A program made the translations under genes and the position numbers. Of a stretch of DNA of 46,415 nucleotides, positions 8,059 through 16,648 are shown piece by piece. Numbering within the stretch: position 1 is the stretch's first letter; the number at the start of each line of letters is the position of its first letter. The stretch spans positions 1-46,415 of the forward strand of contig NZ_MUXW01000004.1 of assembly GCF_002015085.1 (NCBI RefSeq), given 5' to 3'. Source of the DNA: Glaesserella parasuis (GTDB lineage Bacteria > Pseudomonadota > Gammaproteobacteria > Enterobacterales > Pasteurellaceae). Below the pieces are notes generated by a model, which was not told the DNA's origin, did no database searches, and saw only the letters and a program-made list of their open reading frames with translations.

Positions 8059-8343
8059 TTATAAACGTAATTGTGCTTTTTGGTAAACGTCGTTGCGCTC
8101 CCTTTTTCCCAGTGCAACCACTTTGATTACAATACGTTCATCAATCACTTGATACACCAAACGATAGCCTGCATTACGCAATTTGATTTTATAACAATCT
8201 TTCATTCCACGAAGTTTAGCACTTTCTACACGCGGATTTTCAGCTCTTTCTTTAAGTTTTTCGATAAATTGTTTTCTTAAATCTAAGCTTAGTTTACGAA
8301 ACTCTTTTTCTGCTGATGGGATAAATTCAATGGTATAGCTCAT
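8059..8343 (-). CDS. RelE/ParE-superfamily toxin (mRNA interferase)
   Basis: The 94-residue product has the RelE fold pattern: MSYTIEFIPSAEKEFRKL, a central RGMKDCYKIKLRNAGYRLVY strand-arginine core, and VVALGKRERNDVY at the end. RelE toxins cut mRNA in the ribosome; the basic residues K/R and the terminal Tyr are the expected catalytic set. It overlaps its antitoxin gene by 4 bp (ATGA at 8340-8343), the usual arrangement for a translationally coupled toxin-antitoxin pair. The StbE/RelE subgroup is the closest match; the exact subgroup is uncertain. Confidence 0.88.
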   Translation of the reverse strand: MSYTIEFIPSAEKEFRKLSLDLRKQFIEKLKERAENPRVESAKLRGMKDCYKIKLRNAGYRLVYQVIDERIVIKVVALGKRERNDVYQKAQLRL

Positions 8344-8594
8344 TTTAATAAATCCGCTAAATCCACTTTGTAGCTTTTTTCGTGTTGGCGTTCTTCCACT
8401 AATTTTGCTAATTCTGCATCATCAGCAAGCTCAATGAGATATTCATAAATATGCGGTGGTACACAATAAAAAGCGGGTTCATTTCGGTTTAAAATTGCAA
8501 TTGCCTCACCGCCTGCCGCATTGAATGTCGCCATTGGATTTGTCTTTAGCTCTGTAATACTCGCAACAGTATTGGTTAAAATAATACTTGGCAT
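8340..8594 (-). CDS. Phd/YefM-type antitoxin (partner of RelE toxin)
   Basis: From the ATG at 8594 the product is 84 residues. The N-terminal half (SITELKTNPMATFNAAGGEA, then VLNRNEPAFYCVP-like sequence) is the Phd/YefM DNA-binding fold, and the acidic C-terminus (VEERQHEKSYKVDLADLLK) is the toxin-wrapping arm. The start at 8594 is chosen because GGAAGG lies 6-10 bases upstream. An in-frame ATG at 8648 would fall inside the predicted -35 box. The protein should neutralise the RelE toxin and, with it, repress the shared promoter. Confidence 0.86.
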   Translation of the reverse strand: MPSIILTNTVASITELKTNPMATFNAAGGEAIAILNRNEPAFYCVPPHIYEYLIELADDAELAKLVEERQHEKSYKVDLADLLK

Positions 8595-8619
8595 AATAAT
8601 CCTTCCTTTTTTGGTATCA

Positions 8620-8648
8620 TTTATCGCTCTTTTTATAGGTCTTGTCAA
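8620..8648 (-). promoter_or_regulatory. Predicted sigma-70 promoter of the toxin-antitoxin operon
   Basis: On the minus strand TTGACA (8643-8648) and GATAAA (8620-8625) are separated by 17 bp, 25 bp before the antitoxin start codon. Confidence 0.6.
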
Positions 8649-8710
8649 GGCGGTTCATAAGTAGAGAACATAAACAACAGATTACTTTGAGTTTCTGTAC
8701 TTGTTGGTTC

Positions 8711-9466
8711 TTAAGACCTCAACCCAACCCCTCTCTCAATTAAGCCATAAACCCAAGCGTAAAGTGCTAGGATAAATAAGATTAACACAGCAAAAGTATA
8801 GTAGATCGACACATCGCTAATACCTAAAAAGCCATAGCGAAAACCGCTGATCATATAAACAATCGGGTTAAATTGGGACACTTGTTGCCAAAATTCAGGC
8901 AATAAGCTAATGGAATAAAACACACCGCCAAGATAGGTTAAGGGTGTTAGTACAAAGGTAGGGATAATGCCAATGTCATCAAAGGTTTTCGCAAATACCG
9001 CATTAATCAATCCCCCTAGAGCAAAGGCAATAGTCGTCATCAACATCGTAAGGATAATGATGCCCCAAGAGTATATTTGATAAGAAACAAAGCACAATGT
9101 CACCGCTGTCACAAGGATACCGACCATTACGCCTCGCATTATACTGCCTGCCACATATCCCCAAATAATCGTATGGGTAGATAGCGGTGACACAAGCAAC
9201 TCTTCAATGTTGCGAACAAATTTGCTTAGGAAAAATGATGAAGCTGTGTTGGTGTAAGAAGCGGTAATTGCTGACATCATTATTAACCCAGGAGCAATAA
9301 ATTGCATATAGCTTACACCGCTCATCTCACCGATACGGTGTCCGATAAGTTTACCGAAGATTAAAAAATAGAGTGTCGTTGTAATAATTGGCGGTACTAA
9401 TGTTTGTCGCCAAATGCGTAAGACACGTTTTGTTTCTTTTATTGCGAGTGTTGAAAATCCGATCAT
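8711..9466 (-). CDS. yadH: ABC-2 type transporter, permease subunit (YadH-like)
   Basis: The 251-residue protein is an ABC-2 type membrane subunit with about six hydrophobic segments (LVPPIITTTLYFLIFG, FIAPGLIMMSAITASY, MRGVMVGILVTAVTLCF, IIILTMLMTTIAFALG, FAVLILFILALYAWVYG among them). It contains the ABC-2 signature region around PLTYLGGVFYSISLLPEFW. It lies 21 bp after yadG in the same direction, forming one half-transporter pair. Length and sequence match E. coli YadH (256). The exported substrate is not known. Confidence 0.88.
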   Translation of the reverse strand: MIGFSTLAIKETKRVLRIWRQTLVPPIITTTLYFLIFGKLIGHRIGEMSGVSYMQFIAPGLIMMSAITASYTNTASSFFLSKFVRNIEELLVSPLSTHTIIWGYVAGSIMRGVMVGILVTAVTLCFVSYQIYSWGIIILTMLMTTIAFALGGLINAVFAKTFDDIGIIPTFVLTPLTYLGGVFYSISLLPEFWQQVSQFNPIVYMISGFRYGFLGISDVSIYYTFAVLILFILALYAWVYGLIERGVGLRS

Positions 9467-9487
9467 ATATTTATCTAATTTTATTGG

Positions 9488-10384
9488 CTATTTTAATTGC
9501 ATAAACAACTCTTCCAAGCGGTTGGACTTATTTCGCATACTTAACACTTCAATATGTTGTGAACTAAGCTGTTGGAATAAGTTGTTTAACCCTTGTTTTC
9601 GGTTTACTTCTACTTCGATAGTGGTTTCATCTACCCATTTAAACGGATAACCGTCAATAACAAGCGGTCGGTTTTCACTTAAATCTAGCAAAAAGATCTC
9701 CGTTTCGAGTTTTGCCAATAACGCTTTCATTGAGGTATTCTCGATGATTTGCCCTTGCTGAATAATTCCGATATTACGACACAGAGTTTCCGCTTCTTCT
9801 AAATAGTGCGTAGTCAGAATAATAGTTGTCCCTTGCTGATTAAGCTCTCGCAAAAAATCCCACAAACTACGGCGAAGTTCAATATCTACCCCTGCTGTTG
9901 GTTCATCTAAAATCAGCAGTTTAGGGTTATGCATTAATGCACGGGCAATCATCACTCGGCGTTTCATACCGCCTGATAATTCACGGGTAAAATGATCACG
10001 TTTTTCCCATAAGTCTAATTTTTTCAACCAAATTTCCGCTTGGATTAAGGCTTGACTACGCTTAATGCCATAAAATCCTGCTTGGTTAATTAAAACGTCG
10101 ATCACTTTTTCAAACTGATTGAAATTAAACTCTTGGGGAACTAATCCAATCTGTTGTTTTAATTGAATTTTTTGTTTATCAAGATCGTAGCCAAACACTT
10201 TTATTGTCCCACTTGTTTTATTCACTAGTGAGCTAATAATTCCAATCGTCGTGGACTTGCCAGCACCATTATGCCCAAGCAATGCATAAAAGTCTCCCTG
10301 TTCAACACAGAGATCTATGCCTTTAAGGGCTTGAACACCTGTTGGATATTGTTTGATTAGGTTTTTTATTTCGAGTGCGTACAT
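9488..10384 (-). CDS. yadG: ABC transporter ATP-binding protein (YadG-like)
   Basis: The 298-residue protein is an ATPase of the DrrA/NatA class. Seen are Walker A (GHNGAGKSTT, about residue 37-46), the Q-loop (VPQEFNFNQFE), the signature LSGGMKRR and Walker B LLILDEPTAGVD, then the H-loop LTTHYLEEAE. The sequence closely follows E. coli YadG. It drives the YadH permease encoded next. It starts 5 bp after dnaX ends, so dnaX-yadG-yadH are probably co-transcribed. Confidence 0.92.
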   Translation of the reverse strand: MYALEIKNLIKQYPTGVQALKGIDLCVEQGDFYALLGHNGAGKSTTIGIISSLVNKTSGTIKVFGYDLDKQKIQLKQQIGLVPQEFNFNQFEKVIDVLINQAGFYGIKRSQALIQAEIWLKKLDLWEKRDHFTRELSGGMKRRVMIARALMHNPKLLILDEPTAGVDIELRRSLWDFLRELNQQGTTIILTTHYLEEAETLCRNIGIIQQGQIIENTSMKALLAKLETEIFLLDLSENRPLVIDGYPFKWVDETTIEVEVNRKQGLNNLFQQLSSQHIEVLSMRNKSNRLEELFMQLK

Positions 10385-10389
10385 ATTTT

Positions 10390-12408
10390 CTACTCCGCTA
10401 CTGCCCGAATAGTTGCTTCGTCCATTTGAGCATCAAAGGCTTGTTGTAAAAGTTTTAACTTTTCGTCCGCTTGTAGTGCTTGTTTAGCCTCTTGCGTGAG
10501 CTGTTCAAAAATAACTCGACGAATTTCTAATGGGGTTTGGAACTCATCACTTTCGCCTATTCGCATTTCACTACTAAAGCCTTGTTGTGAGAGGGCATTG
10601 TATAAACTTTGGGTCGCTTCATTGCTGTTTAAATGTGCCATTGTGGGGTTTAAAACCAACAAAAGATGATTGTTGTTATGGCTTTCTAAATAGCTGTTTA
10701 AAGCGAGCTGACGAGAAACTCCGCCCAGTTTTAAACTGTTTACAATTCGGCTCCATTTATCTCGTTCACAACCAAGCTCAATCGTTTTTTTAACTAGCTT
10801 AGGTGTTCGCTCTTGCAAAATGGCTTGCTTAATTTCTGAAGGCTTCGGGGCTTCCTCTTGATTTTCTAACTCAGGATTAAGCCAAGTCCAACGGTAGTCT
10901 TCATCATTTTGTGAAGCGATAGTTTTTTGAGGTGTTTTTTCGACTTGTTGCCGTTGATCTTGAGCGGTCACTAGGTTCATTAAACCTTGTTGAACGCTCT
11001 TTTTATTCACCGTTTGGGGTGGTTGAATGGAGGTTAAATCAGACTTTTTTTTTTCGTCTTGTTGCTCTTGTTTCGCTTTTAATTGCTGACGAGCCTGCAT
11101 TGCTTTTAAGGCTGGCGATATACTTTCTGCACTCACTTCAGTTGGGGTAGCGGGTTGTTGGGCGAGATTTTTTGCAAACTGTTGTTCAGTTTCGACCGCT
11201 TGTGTTGTCACTGTTTGAGCTGAATTTTGCTGTTGAGCTAAACGTTCTCTTAACTGGCTAATACTATTTGGCGATTGCATAGGTGCAACGGGCGTTGTTG
11301 GTGTAGGTGTAGCAACTGTTGTCGTGGTTGCCATATTTTTAGGGTGGAAAGCCAAGGCTCTTAAAATAGTCATTTCCACGCCTGAACGTTGCTCAGGGGC
11401 AAAAGGCAACTCTTTTTTGCCTGTAAGCATTACTTGATAGAAAAACTGCACATCTTCTGGAGAGATCTGTTTCGCTAAAAAATGCAGTGGGGTTTCTTCT
11501 TGATGAGGATGTTTCAACAACTGCAACATCGCAATTTGGTGCAAGGTTTCTGCCGTATCGCTTAACAGTTGTTGCCAATCGACACCTTTTTCCGCCACAG
11601 ACTGAATTACTGCCATTGCTTTTTCGCCGTCCGCATTTGCAAGGGCTTGCACCAATTCTAACGGTTGATGATCGTCAATTAAGCGGAGCATTTGGCTTAC
11701 AATCGGCAAGGTGATATTCACATTACTGACAGCAATTGCCTGATCGGTTAAGCTCAACGCATCACGAATACTGCCTTGTGCCGCTTTTGCTAGTTTAGCA
11801 AGTGCTGACAATTCATAGGGAATTTGCTCTTGGGTTAATATAAATTCAAGGTGTTGCTGAATTTGCGATTGTTCCAACGCACGCAAATGGAACTGCATAC
11901 AACGAGAAAGAATGGTAATCGGCAGTTTTTGCGGATCCGTGGTCGCAAGTAAGAATTTGACATATTCAGGCGGTTCTTCAAGGGTTTTTAATAACGCATT
12001 GAAGCTGTGACGAGAGAGCATATGCACTTCGTCAATCAAATAGACCTTAAAACGTCCGACGGTTGGTTTGTATTGCACATTGTCGAGCAATTCACGGGTA
12101 TCTTCGACTTTTGTGCGTGAAGCAGCGTCGATTTCGATCAGATCGATAAATCGCCCTTCTTCAATGGCTTTACAGTTCGCACATTGACCACAGGGATCAG
12201 CACTGATCCCCGTTTCACAGTTCAAGCCTTTCGCAAACAGGCGAGCAATTGACGTTTTCCCTACGCCACGCGTTCCTGAAAAAAGATAAGCGTGATGTAA
12301 CCGCCCTTCTCGCAAACCATTTTCGAGAGCGGATAAAACGTGTTGTTGCCCGACCACTTCGCTAAACCGCTGTGGTCGCCATTTGCGTGCTAGAACTTGA
12401 TAGGACAT
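10390..12408 (-). CDS. dnaX: DNA polymerase III subunits tau and gamma
   Basis: DnaX is the motor of the clamp loader. The AAA+ module has Walker A GTRGVGKTS (residues 45-53), a zinc site (C64, C73, C76, C79) and Walker B YLIDEVHML; the arginine finger SRC motif follows at ILSRCMQF. Domains III-V follow after a Q/T/P-rich linker, giving full-length tau of 672 residues (E. coli 643). At 11045-11054 the coding strand has ten consecutive A (codons GAA AAA AAA AAG, residues 452-455). A -1 shift there meets a TGA two codons later and a +1 shift meets TAA four codons later. Either would give gamma of about 456 residues, comparable to the E. coli gamma produced by frameshifting. Confidence 0.95.
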   Translation of the reverse strand: MSYQVLARKWRPQRFSEVVGQQHVLSALENGLREGRLHHAYLFSGTRGVGKTSIARLFAKGLNCETGISADPCGQCANCKAIEEGRFIDLIEIDAASRTKVEDTRELLDNVQYKPTVGRFKVYLIDEVHMLSRHSFNALLKTLEEPPEYVKFLLATTDPQKLPITILSRCMQFHLRALEQSQIQQHLEFILTQEQIPYELSALAKLAKAAQGSIRDALSLTDQAIAVSNVNITLPIVSQMLRLIDDHQPLELVQALANADGEKAMAVIQSVAEKGVDWQQLLSDTAETLHQIAMLQLLKHPHQEETPLHFLAKQISPEDVQFFYQVMLTGKKELPFAPEQRSGVEMTILRALAFHPKNMATTTTVATPTPTTPVAPMQSPNSISQLRERLAQQQNSAQTVTTQAVETEQQFAKNLAQQPATPTEVSAESISPALKAMQARQQLKAKQEQQDEKKKSDLTSIQPPQTVNKKSVQQGLMNLVTAQDQRQQVEKTPQKTIASQNDEDYRWTWLNPELENQEEAPKPSEIKQAILQERTPKLVKKTIELGCERDKWSRIVNSLKLGGVSRQLALNSYLESHNNNHLLLVLNPTMAHLNSNEATQSLYNALSQQGFSSEMRIGESDEFQTPLEIRRVIFEQLTQEAKQALQADEKLKLLQQAFDAQMDEATIRAVAE
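11045..11054 (-). promoter_or_regulatory. dnaX slippery A10 tract (probable gamma-subunit frameshift site)
   Basis: Ten A in a row on the coding strand contain the A-AAA-AAG heptamer used for ribosomal frameshifting in E. coli dnaX. The run is also long enough for polymerase slippage of the Thermus dnaX type. Both alternative frames stop within four codons. Confidence 0.65.
11166..11203 (-). repeat. DNA uptake signal sequence inside dnaX linker
   Basis: On the minus strand ACAAGCGGTC (ending at 11194) is followed after a spacer by TTTGCAAAAAA. It falls in the low-complexity linker of DnaX, where coding constraint is weak. Confidence 0.65.
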
Positions 12409-12440
12409 TTGACCTCTTTAGATGTTGCGTAGCTCTTGAA

Positions 12441-12478
12441 ATCCCCCCCCTCCCCCCCCCTTTTACAAAGGGGGGATT
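12441..12478. repeat. C8/C9 tracts and G-run inverted repeat
   Basis: Between apt and dnaX, ATCCCCCCCC-T-CCCCCCCCC-TTTTACAAA-GGGGGGAT forms an inverted repeat of C-runs against a G-run. It can fold as a GC-rich hairpin in the transcript leaving apt. The two long homopolymers should be length-variable. Confidence 0.7.
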
Positions 12479-12498
12479 GCAAAGGGAGAAATATAAGA

Positions 12499-13041
12499 TT
12501 AGTGACCTTCAAAGCTCACTAAGGTATAAGAATTGACACCGATTTTCTCTAAGCGTTCTTTACCGTCAAGATCAGGCAACCAAATCACAAAGGCTGCATT
12601 CTCAACTGTACCACCTAAACGGCGAATAAGTTGTACTGTTGCTTCCACCGTACCGCCTGTTGCAAGTAAATCATCAATGACAAGCACATTATCCCCAGCT
12701 TGAACAGAGTCTGTATGGATCTCTAAGGTATCTTCGCCGTACTCAAGGGCATAAGATTGCGAAATTACCGAACGAGGTAATTTTTTCGGTTTGCGCACAA
12801 GTACAAAAGGCACACCTAAAGCTAATGCCACTGGCGCACCAAAGATAAATCCACGAGATTCGGTCCCCACAATTTTGGTGATCCCTTTATCTCTAAACTC
12901 AGCCACAATTGCACCAACAGAGGCTTGGAATGCGGCAGGCACTTCTAATAAAGAAGTAATATCACGGAAGATAATGCCTGCTTTTGGATAATCAGGAATA
13001 GATTTAATGGAAGATTTGATTAACTCAAGTTGTTGGTTCAT
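12499..13041 (-). CDS. apt: Adenine phosphoribosyltransferase
   Basis: Apt salvages adenine with PRPP to AMP. From the ATG at 13041 the product is 180 residues (E. coli 183). An in-frame ATG at 13086 would add 15 residues of non-family sequence, and the 13041 start has AAGGTC upstream. The PRPP-binding motif VLVIDDLLATGGTVEA and the flexible-loop region KPKKLPRSVISQSYALEYG are clear. It precedes dnaX on the same strand, as in many gammaproteobacteria, with a C-rich hairpin between them. Confidence 0.95.
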   Translation of the reverse strand: MNQQLELIKSSIKSIPDYPKAGIIFRDITSLLEVPAAFQASVGAIVAEFRDKGITKIVGTESRGFIFGAPVALALGVPFVLVRKPKKLPRSVISQSYALEYGEDTLEIHTDSVQAGDNVLVIDDLLATGGTVEATVQLIRRLGGTVENAAFVIWLPDLDGKERLEKIGVNSYTLVSFEGH

Positions 13042-13176
13042 TTTTTGACCTTTTAAACAAGAAAAACAACCTGTGGAATGTAGCAAAATTTGCAGGAATT
13101 ACAAGGAAAAAATGATAGAAGCGGTCGGTTATTGCAAAAAATTTTATATTTTGTAGCTGTTCCACAAGAAAAGAAA

Positions 13177-13208
13177 TGTAGGAACACAACTCACCAAGTA
13201 TTCCTACA
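13177..13208. repeat. Small inverted repeat between apt and plsB
   Basis: TGTAGGAA (13177-13184) and TTCCTACA (13201-13208) form a hairpin in the 193-bp gap between plsB and apt, both on the minus strand. It may act as a weak plsB terminator. The same gap has an uptake-like stretch, GAAGCGGTCGG...TTGCAAAAAA, near 13119-13142. Confidence 0.45.
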
Positions 13209-13234
13209 ATATTTAATTAGAAAGCGCCCTATAT

Positions 13235-15670
13235 TTATATATTATTTACCTCTTCCAACTTGACCATCGCTCCTTGAACAGTATGTTGAATTTCAACGGA
13301 GATCAATCCTCTGATCAACTCTTCAATAGATTGAACTTTTGATACAATCGTATTGCCTTCTTCATCAAAATACCCCTGCTCTTTCAATGTAGCGCTAAAA
13401 GTCGAGAACAATGCTTTATCAAAGAACTCTGGAGCATTAATACCGTGTAGCACAGACAGACGTTGTGCAATTGAACGGCTTTCTTGCTCAAGATGATTTC
13501 GACTAATTTCAGGTTGTTCAATCAAAATACTCAAGCTGATGTAATAACGTTGTAATAACTCTCGCACACCAGAAGAGTGTAACTGCAACGAACGGATACG
13601 CTGGCGGTTAATCACAAACATTTCACTTTCGTTCTTAATCAGATTTTGAGCAACAAATTCCGCTAAAATTGCCTCAACATGCCCACGAACTTCCTCTGTT
13701 TTAAAGTGCATAAAGAGTTCTGCTTGTAAGAACGGATAAATGCGATTAACACTCTGGATAATCAAATCTTTGGATACCGTCTCGTGATGTAACACAATAC
13801 TTGCGACCAATGATGGAAAAACAAATAAATGCTGAATGTTATTGCGATAATAGGTCATTAATACTGCAGATTGACGATCTAAACGGATAATTTCACCAAA
13901 GTTGTCTTTTTCTGAGATAACACCTGAACGAGGTAAATTAATAACATGATCTAACATCGCTTCAGCTGTATCCGTTGGCAAAGTGACCTCCGCTGTATAA
14001 GGTACATTTTTGAACAGTTGCATATAGCTTTCAACCTGCTCAATAAGCTGTTCACGCGTTAAAGAACGTTGGCGTGAAGCAAGCAACACAGAGCCAATGA
14101 GATTTTTCGCATTGACTGCGACGACATTATTAATATGCACCATCACTTGTTTAGATACCGCTTCAACGGCACTATTTAACCATTTTGGACGACCGTTTTC
14201 ATCTGTAAGCGGTTCTTTCCATTCAGGAAAATACTGATTGAGATAGTGATTAAGTGGAATAGGTTCGCCAAAATTCACATAGCCTTGCCCTAGTTTTTTC
14301 AGTTTCTTAATCACACGTAACACCAAGCCAGCATTCTCTTTCTCTTTCTCTGCACCTCGTAATTCTTTAGCGTAAGTATCTACTTCTAAAACGTGTTCAT
14401 AACCAATATAAACAGGCACAATACTGATCGGGCGAGTTAAGCCACGTTGCAATGCTTGTAACGTCATCGACATCATTCCTGTTTTTGGATCAAGCAAACG
14501 CCCTGTGCGTGAGCGACCGCCCTCAATAAAGTATTCTACGGAATAACCACGGTAGAACAGCTCTGCAAGGTATTCACGGAAAATCGTAGAATACAGACGA
14601 TTGCCCTTGAAAGTACGACGAATAAAGAATGCCCCCCAACTTCTAAAAATAGGACCTGCAGGCCAGAAGTTTAGGTTGATCCCAGCAGCAATATGTGGCG
14701 GCACTAAGCCTTGATGATACAGAATATAAGAGAGAAGCAGATAGTCCATATGGCTACGGTGGCACGGCACATATACTAACTCGTGTCCTTCTAATGCCAA
14801 TTTACGCACACGCTCTGCATATTGCACGTTGATCCCTTGATAGAGTTTATTCCACAACCAACTTAACACACGATCTGCGCTTCTTAAGCTGTCGTGACGA
14901 ACATTTGCAGCGATTTCATCCAGAATTTTCTCAGCTTCTTTGCGAGCTTTTTCAAGCGAACTTTTTGGTTTTTTCGCTTCATCTTCAATCGCAGCCAAAA
15001 TTGCAGGGGATTGCAGTAATTTATTGAACATCGCTTGACGATCAGGCAGTTGAGGACCTGTTGCCGAATAACGCTGTTTAGCAAAATGCATTTTTGCCAC
15101 ACGGGCCAATTTTTGAGCCAGATTTTCATCGGTTCCGTGATTGGTAATCATATAGCGTAAAGAAACCGCTTGTGAAAAACGGATAAAATTATCACGTCCA
15201 AACCAAAGCATTGTCACTAAGCGTTGGAAAGTTCCCAGCAGACGTAATACTGGCAAACCTTTCTCTTTACCCGGTGCGCGTCCCCAAAGCACAGAGACAG
15301 GAACAACTTGAATGTCTAACTGCTCATCATTACGGTTTAAATCTAAATAACGATAGAAAACCAACTCTGTTTCACTTTTCGCCCCTTTGGATTTAAAGAA
15401 ACGACGCCCTTCATCTAAAAAGACAAAACGAGACAAAGATACCCCTTGAATATCATTATTTACCAGCGGATCAGGCAAGTTCAGAGCTTGGCAGTTTTTT
15501 TGCAAAATTAACAGATCCGTTTGTGAGGTGTAGGGCAACACATACACAATAGGTTGATCTAACTTCAGCCCTAATTCATTCACAGGATCTGTAGGAATTG
15601 AACGTGTTTTCACTAACAGCGAAAGCGGTAGGTTCAACGCTTTACGATACAGGTTTAATAGCATAGACAT
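13235..15670 (-). CDS. plsB: Glycerol-3-phosphate 1-O-acyltransferase
   Basis: PlsB makes 1-acyl-glycerol-3-phosphate from G3P and acyl-CoA or acyl-ACP at the inner membrane, the first committed phospholipid step. The 811-residue length fits the family (E. coli 807). The acyltransferase blocks are visible in order: block I CHRSHMDYLL, block II AFFIRRTFKGNRLYS, block III FIEGGRSRTGR and block IV ISIVPVYIGYE. The start at 15670 gives the MSMLLNLYRKALNLPL N-terminus. It stands alone, with a strong terminator just upstream closing the sigma/hvf operon. Confidence 0.96.
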   Translation of the reverse strand: MSMLLNLYRKALNLPLSLLVKTRSIPTDPVNELGLKLDQPIVYVLPYTSQTDLLILQKNCQALNLPDPLVNNDIQGVSLSRFVFLDEGRRFFKSKGAKSETELVFYRYLDLNRNDEQLDIQVVPVSVLWGRAPGKEKGLPVLRLLGTFQRLVTMLWFGRDNFIRFSQAVSLRYMITNHGTDENLAQKLARVAKMHFAKQRYSATGPQLPDRQAMFNKLLQSPAILAAIEDEAKKPKSSLEKARKEAEKILDEIAANVRHDSLRSADRVLSWLWNKLYQGINVQYAERVRKLALEGHELVYVPCHRSHMDYLLLSYILYHQGLVPPHIAAGINLNFWPAGPIFRSWGAFFIRRTFKGNRLYSTIFREYLAELFYRGYSVEYFIEGGRSRTGRLLDPKTGMMSMTLQALQRGLTRPISIVPVYIGYEHVLEVDTYAKELRGAEKEKENAGLVLRVIKKLKKLGQGYVNFGEPIPLNHYLNQYFPEWKEPLTDENGRPKWLNSAVEAVSKQVMVHINNVVAVNAKNLIGSVLLASRQRSLTREQLIEQVESYMQLFKNVPYTAEVTLPTDTAEAMLDHVINLPRSGVISEKDNFGEIIRLDRQSAVLMTYYRNNIQHLFVFPSLVASIVLHHETVSKDLIIQSVNRIYPFLQAELFMHFKTEEVRGHVEAILAEFVAQNLIKNESEMFVINRQRIRSLQLHSSGVRELLQRYYISLSILIEQPEISRNHLEQESRSIAQRLSVLHGINAPEFFDKALFSTFSATLKEQGYFDEEGNTIVSKVQSIEELIRGLISVEIQHTVQGAMVKLEEVNNI

Positions 15671-15773
15671 TTTTATATCCTTTTATAGTTATGATCGGAT
15701 TAAAACGATGCGCAGTTTAGCATAAATTTCTTAAGGAAATCTGAGTTTATTCATAAAAGTTGAGGAATAAAAA

Positions 15774-15801
15774 AACATCGTACTTCTTCAAATACGATGT
15801 T
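15774..15801 (-). terminator. Terminator of the hvf-sigma operon
   Basis: AACATCGTA (15774-15782) pairs with TACGATGTT (15793-15801). On the minus strand the stem is followed by a run of T (A-run 15768-15775 on plus). It lies between the anti-sigma gene and plsB. Confidence 0.8.
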
Positions 15802-15852
15802 TTATAACATGAAATGACAAGGCCTCATTCCCATTTCTCTCATACTAACAGA

Positions 15853-16068
15853 TTACTCTCTCGTTGATTTTTCTACTTTTAATCCATCACCTTCGTAACC
15901 TTGACAAAAGCCTTTTAAAAATAGGTTTAACTTATCCGTATTACGTTTAAAGGCTCGGCAATAAGGACAAAGCATCAAATGGATTTTTAGTTGAATATAC
16001 TGGCTTTTACGAAGAGATTGCTCTTGTTGTAAAGAGATTAATTCACTAATTTGTTGACAATTAAGCAT
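15853..16068 (-). CDS. Putative zinc-binding anti-sigma factor
   Basis: From the ATG at 16068 the product is 71 residues. It contains HLMLCPYC, the HxxxCxxC signature of zinc-type (ZAS, zf-HC2-like) anti-sigma factors, after a helical N-terminus (MLNCQQISELISLQQEQ). It starts 1 bp after the sigma gene ends, with GGAG inside the end of the sigma gene as ribosome site, so the two are translated together. An earlier in-frame ATG at 16161 would lie deep in the sigma gene and is rejected. There is no membrane segment, so it would hold the sigma factor in the cytoplasm, perhaps sensing metal or redox state through the Cys/His set. Function is inferred from motif and position. Confidence 0.75.
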   Translation of the reverse strand: MLNCQQISELISLQQEQSLRKSQYIQLKIHLMLCPYCRAFKRNTDKLNLFLKGFCQGYEGDGLKVEKSTRE

Positions 16069-16069
16069 T

Positions 16070-16645
16070 TTATTCTCCAAACCATTTTTGTGATAAACAG
16101 ACTTGTAGTTGTAGCCTAGCTCTATATAACAAGGTATGTAAATTGCTGGTAGAAATATCACACTCTTGGCAAATCATCTGGCTATCTAACTCTAAATGAT
16201 GTCGCATCATAAATACACGAGCTTGTATCGCAGGCAACTGATTAATGCAATACTCAAAAATTATCCAAAACTCTTTGCGATAAAGACTTTGTTCTACTCC
16301 CTGCCATTCACTTGGTTGAAAGGCATTATCGTCCCATTTCCCTTGCTTAAAAATCTGCTCTGCAAGATGAATATTATCGTACTCTAAGTCGCTTTCAGTC
16401 ACCCATTTCTGTCGCTGTCTTAGATTATCTATGATTTTGTTTTTCAAAATAGCAAAAATCCAAGTTTTGAGAGAGGCTTCTCCTAGAAATTTATCGGCAT
16501 ATTGGTAGGCACTGCTTAATGCCTCTTGAACCATGTCTTCAGCGAGAGATTGATCATTAAGTTGCAAGCGGGCAAATTGCAACATTTGCTTGCGAATTTT
16601 TCCTAGTTGCTCAGAGGGAATGCATGTTAAATAGTCAGTTTGCAT
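16070..16645 (-). CDS. ECF-type RNA polymerase sigma factor
   Basis: The 191-residue protein has a region 2 (LNDQSLAEDMVQEALSSAYQ, then LKTWIFAILKNKIIDNLRQR) and a region 4 helix-turn-helix (LPAIQARVFMMRHHLELD, then CDISTSNLHTLLYRARLQL), with a longer than usual linker between. This is the ECF (group 4) layout. It sits 3 bp after hvfC and directly before a zinc anti-sigma gene. It is the fifth gene of an operon whose first four genes look like a copper-peptide system, so its likely target is this operon itself. That target is inference. Confidence 0.88.
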   Translation of the reverse strand: MQTDYLTCIPSEQLGKIRKQMLQFARLQLNDQSLAEDMVQEALSSAYQYADKFLGEASLKTWIFAILKNKIIDNLRQRQKWVTESDLEYDNIHLAEQIFKQGKWDDNAFQPSEWQGVEQSLYRKEFWIIFEYCINQLPAIQARVFMMRHHLELDSQMICQECDISTSNLHTLLYRARLQLQVCLSQKWFGE

Positions 16646-16648
16646 TTT

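Noticed and set aside
8595..8648. Longer antitoxin start at 8648
   Set aside because: It would begin inside the predicted -35 box, while the ATG at 8594 has a good ribosome site and gives a normal Phd/YefM length.
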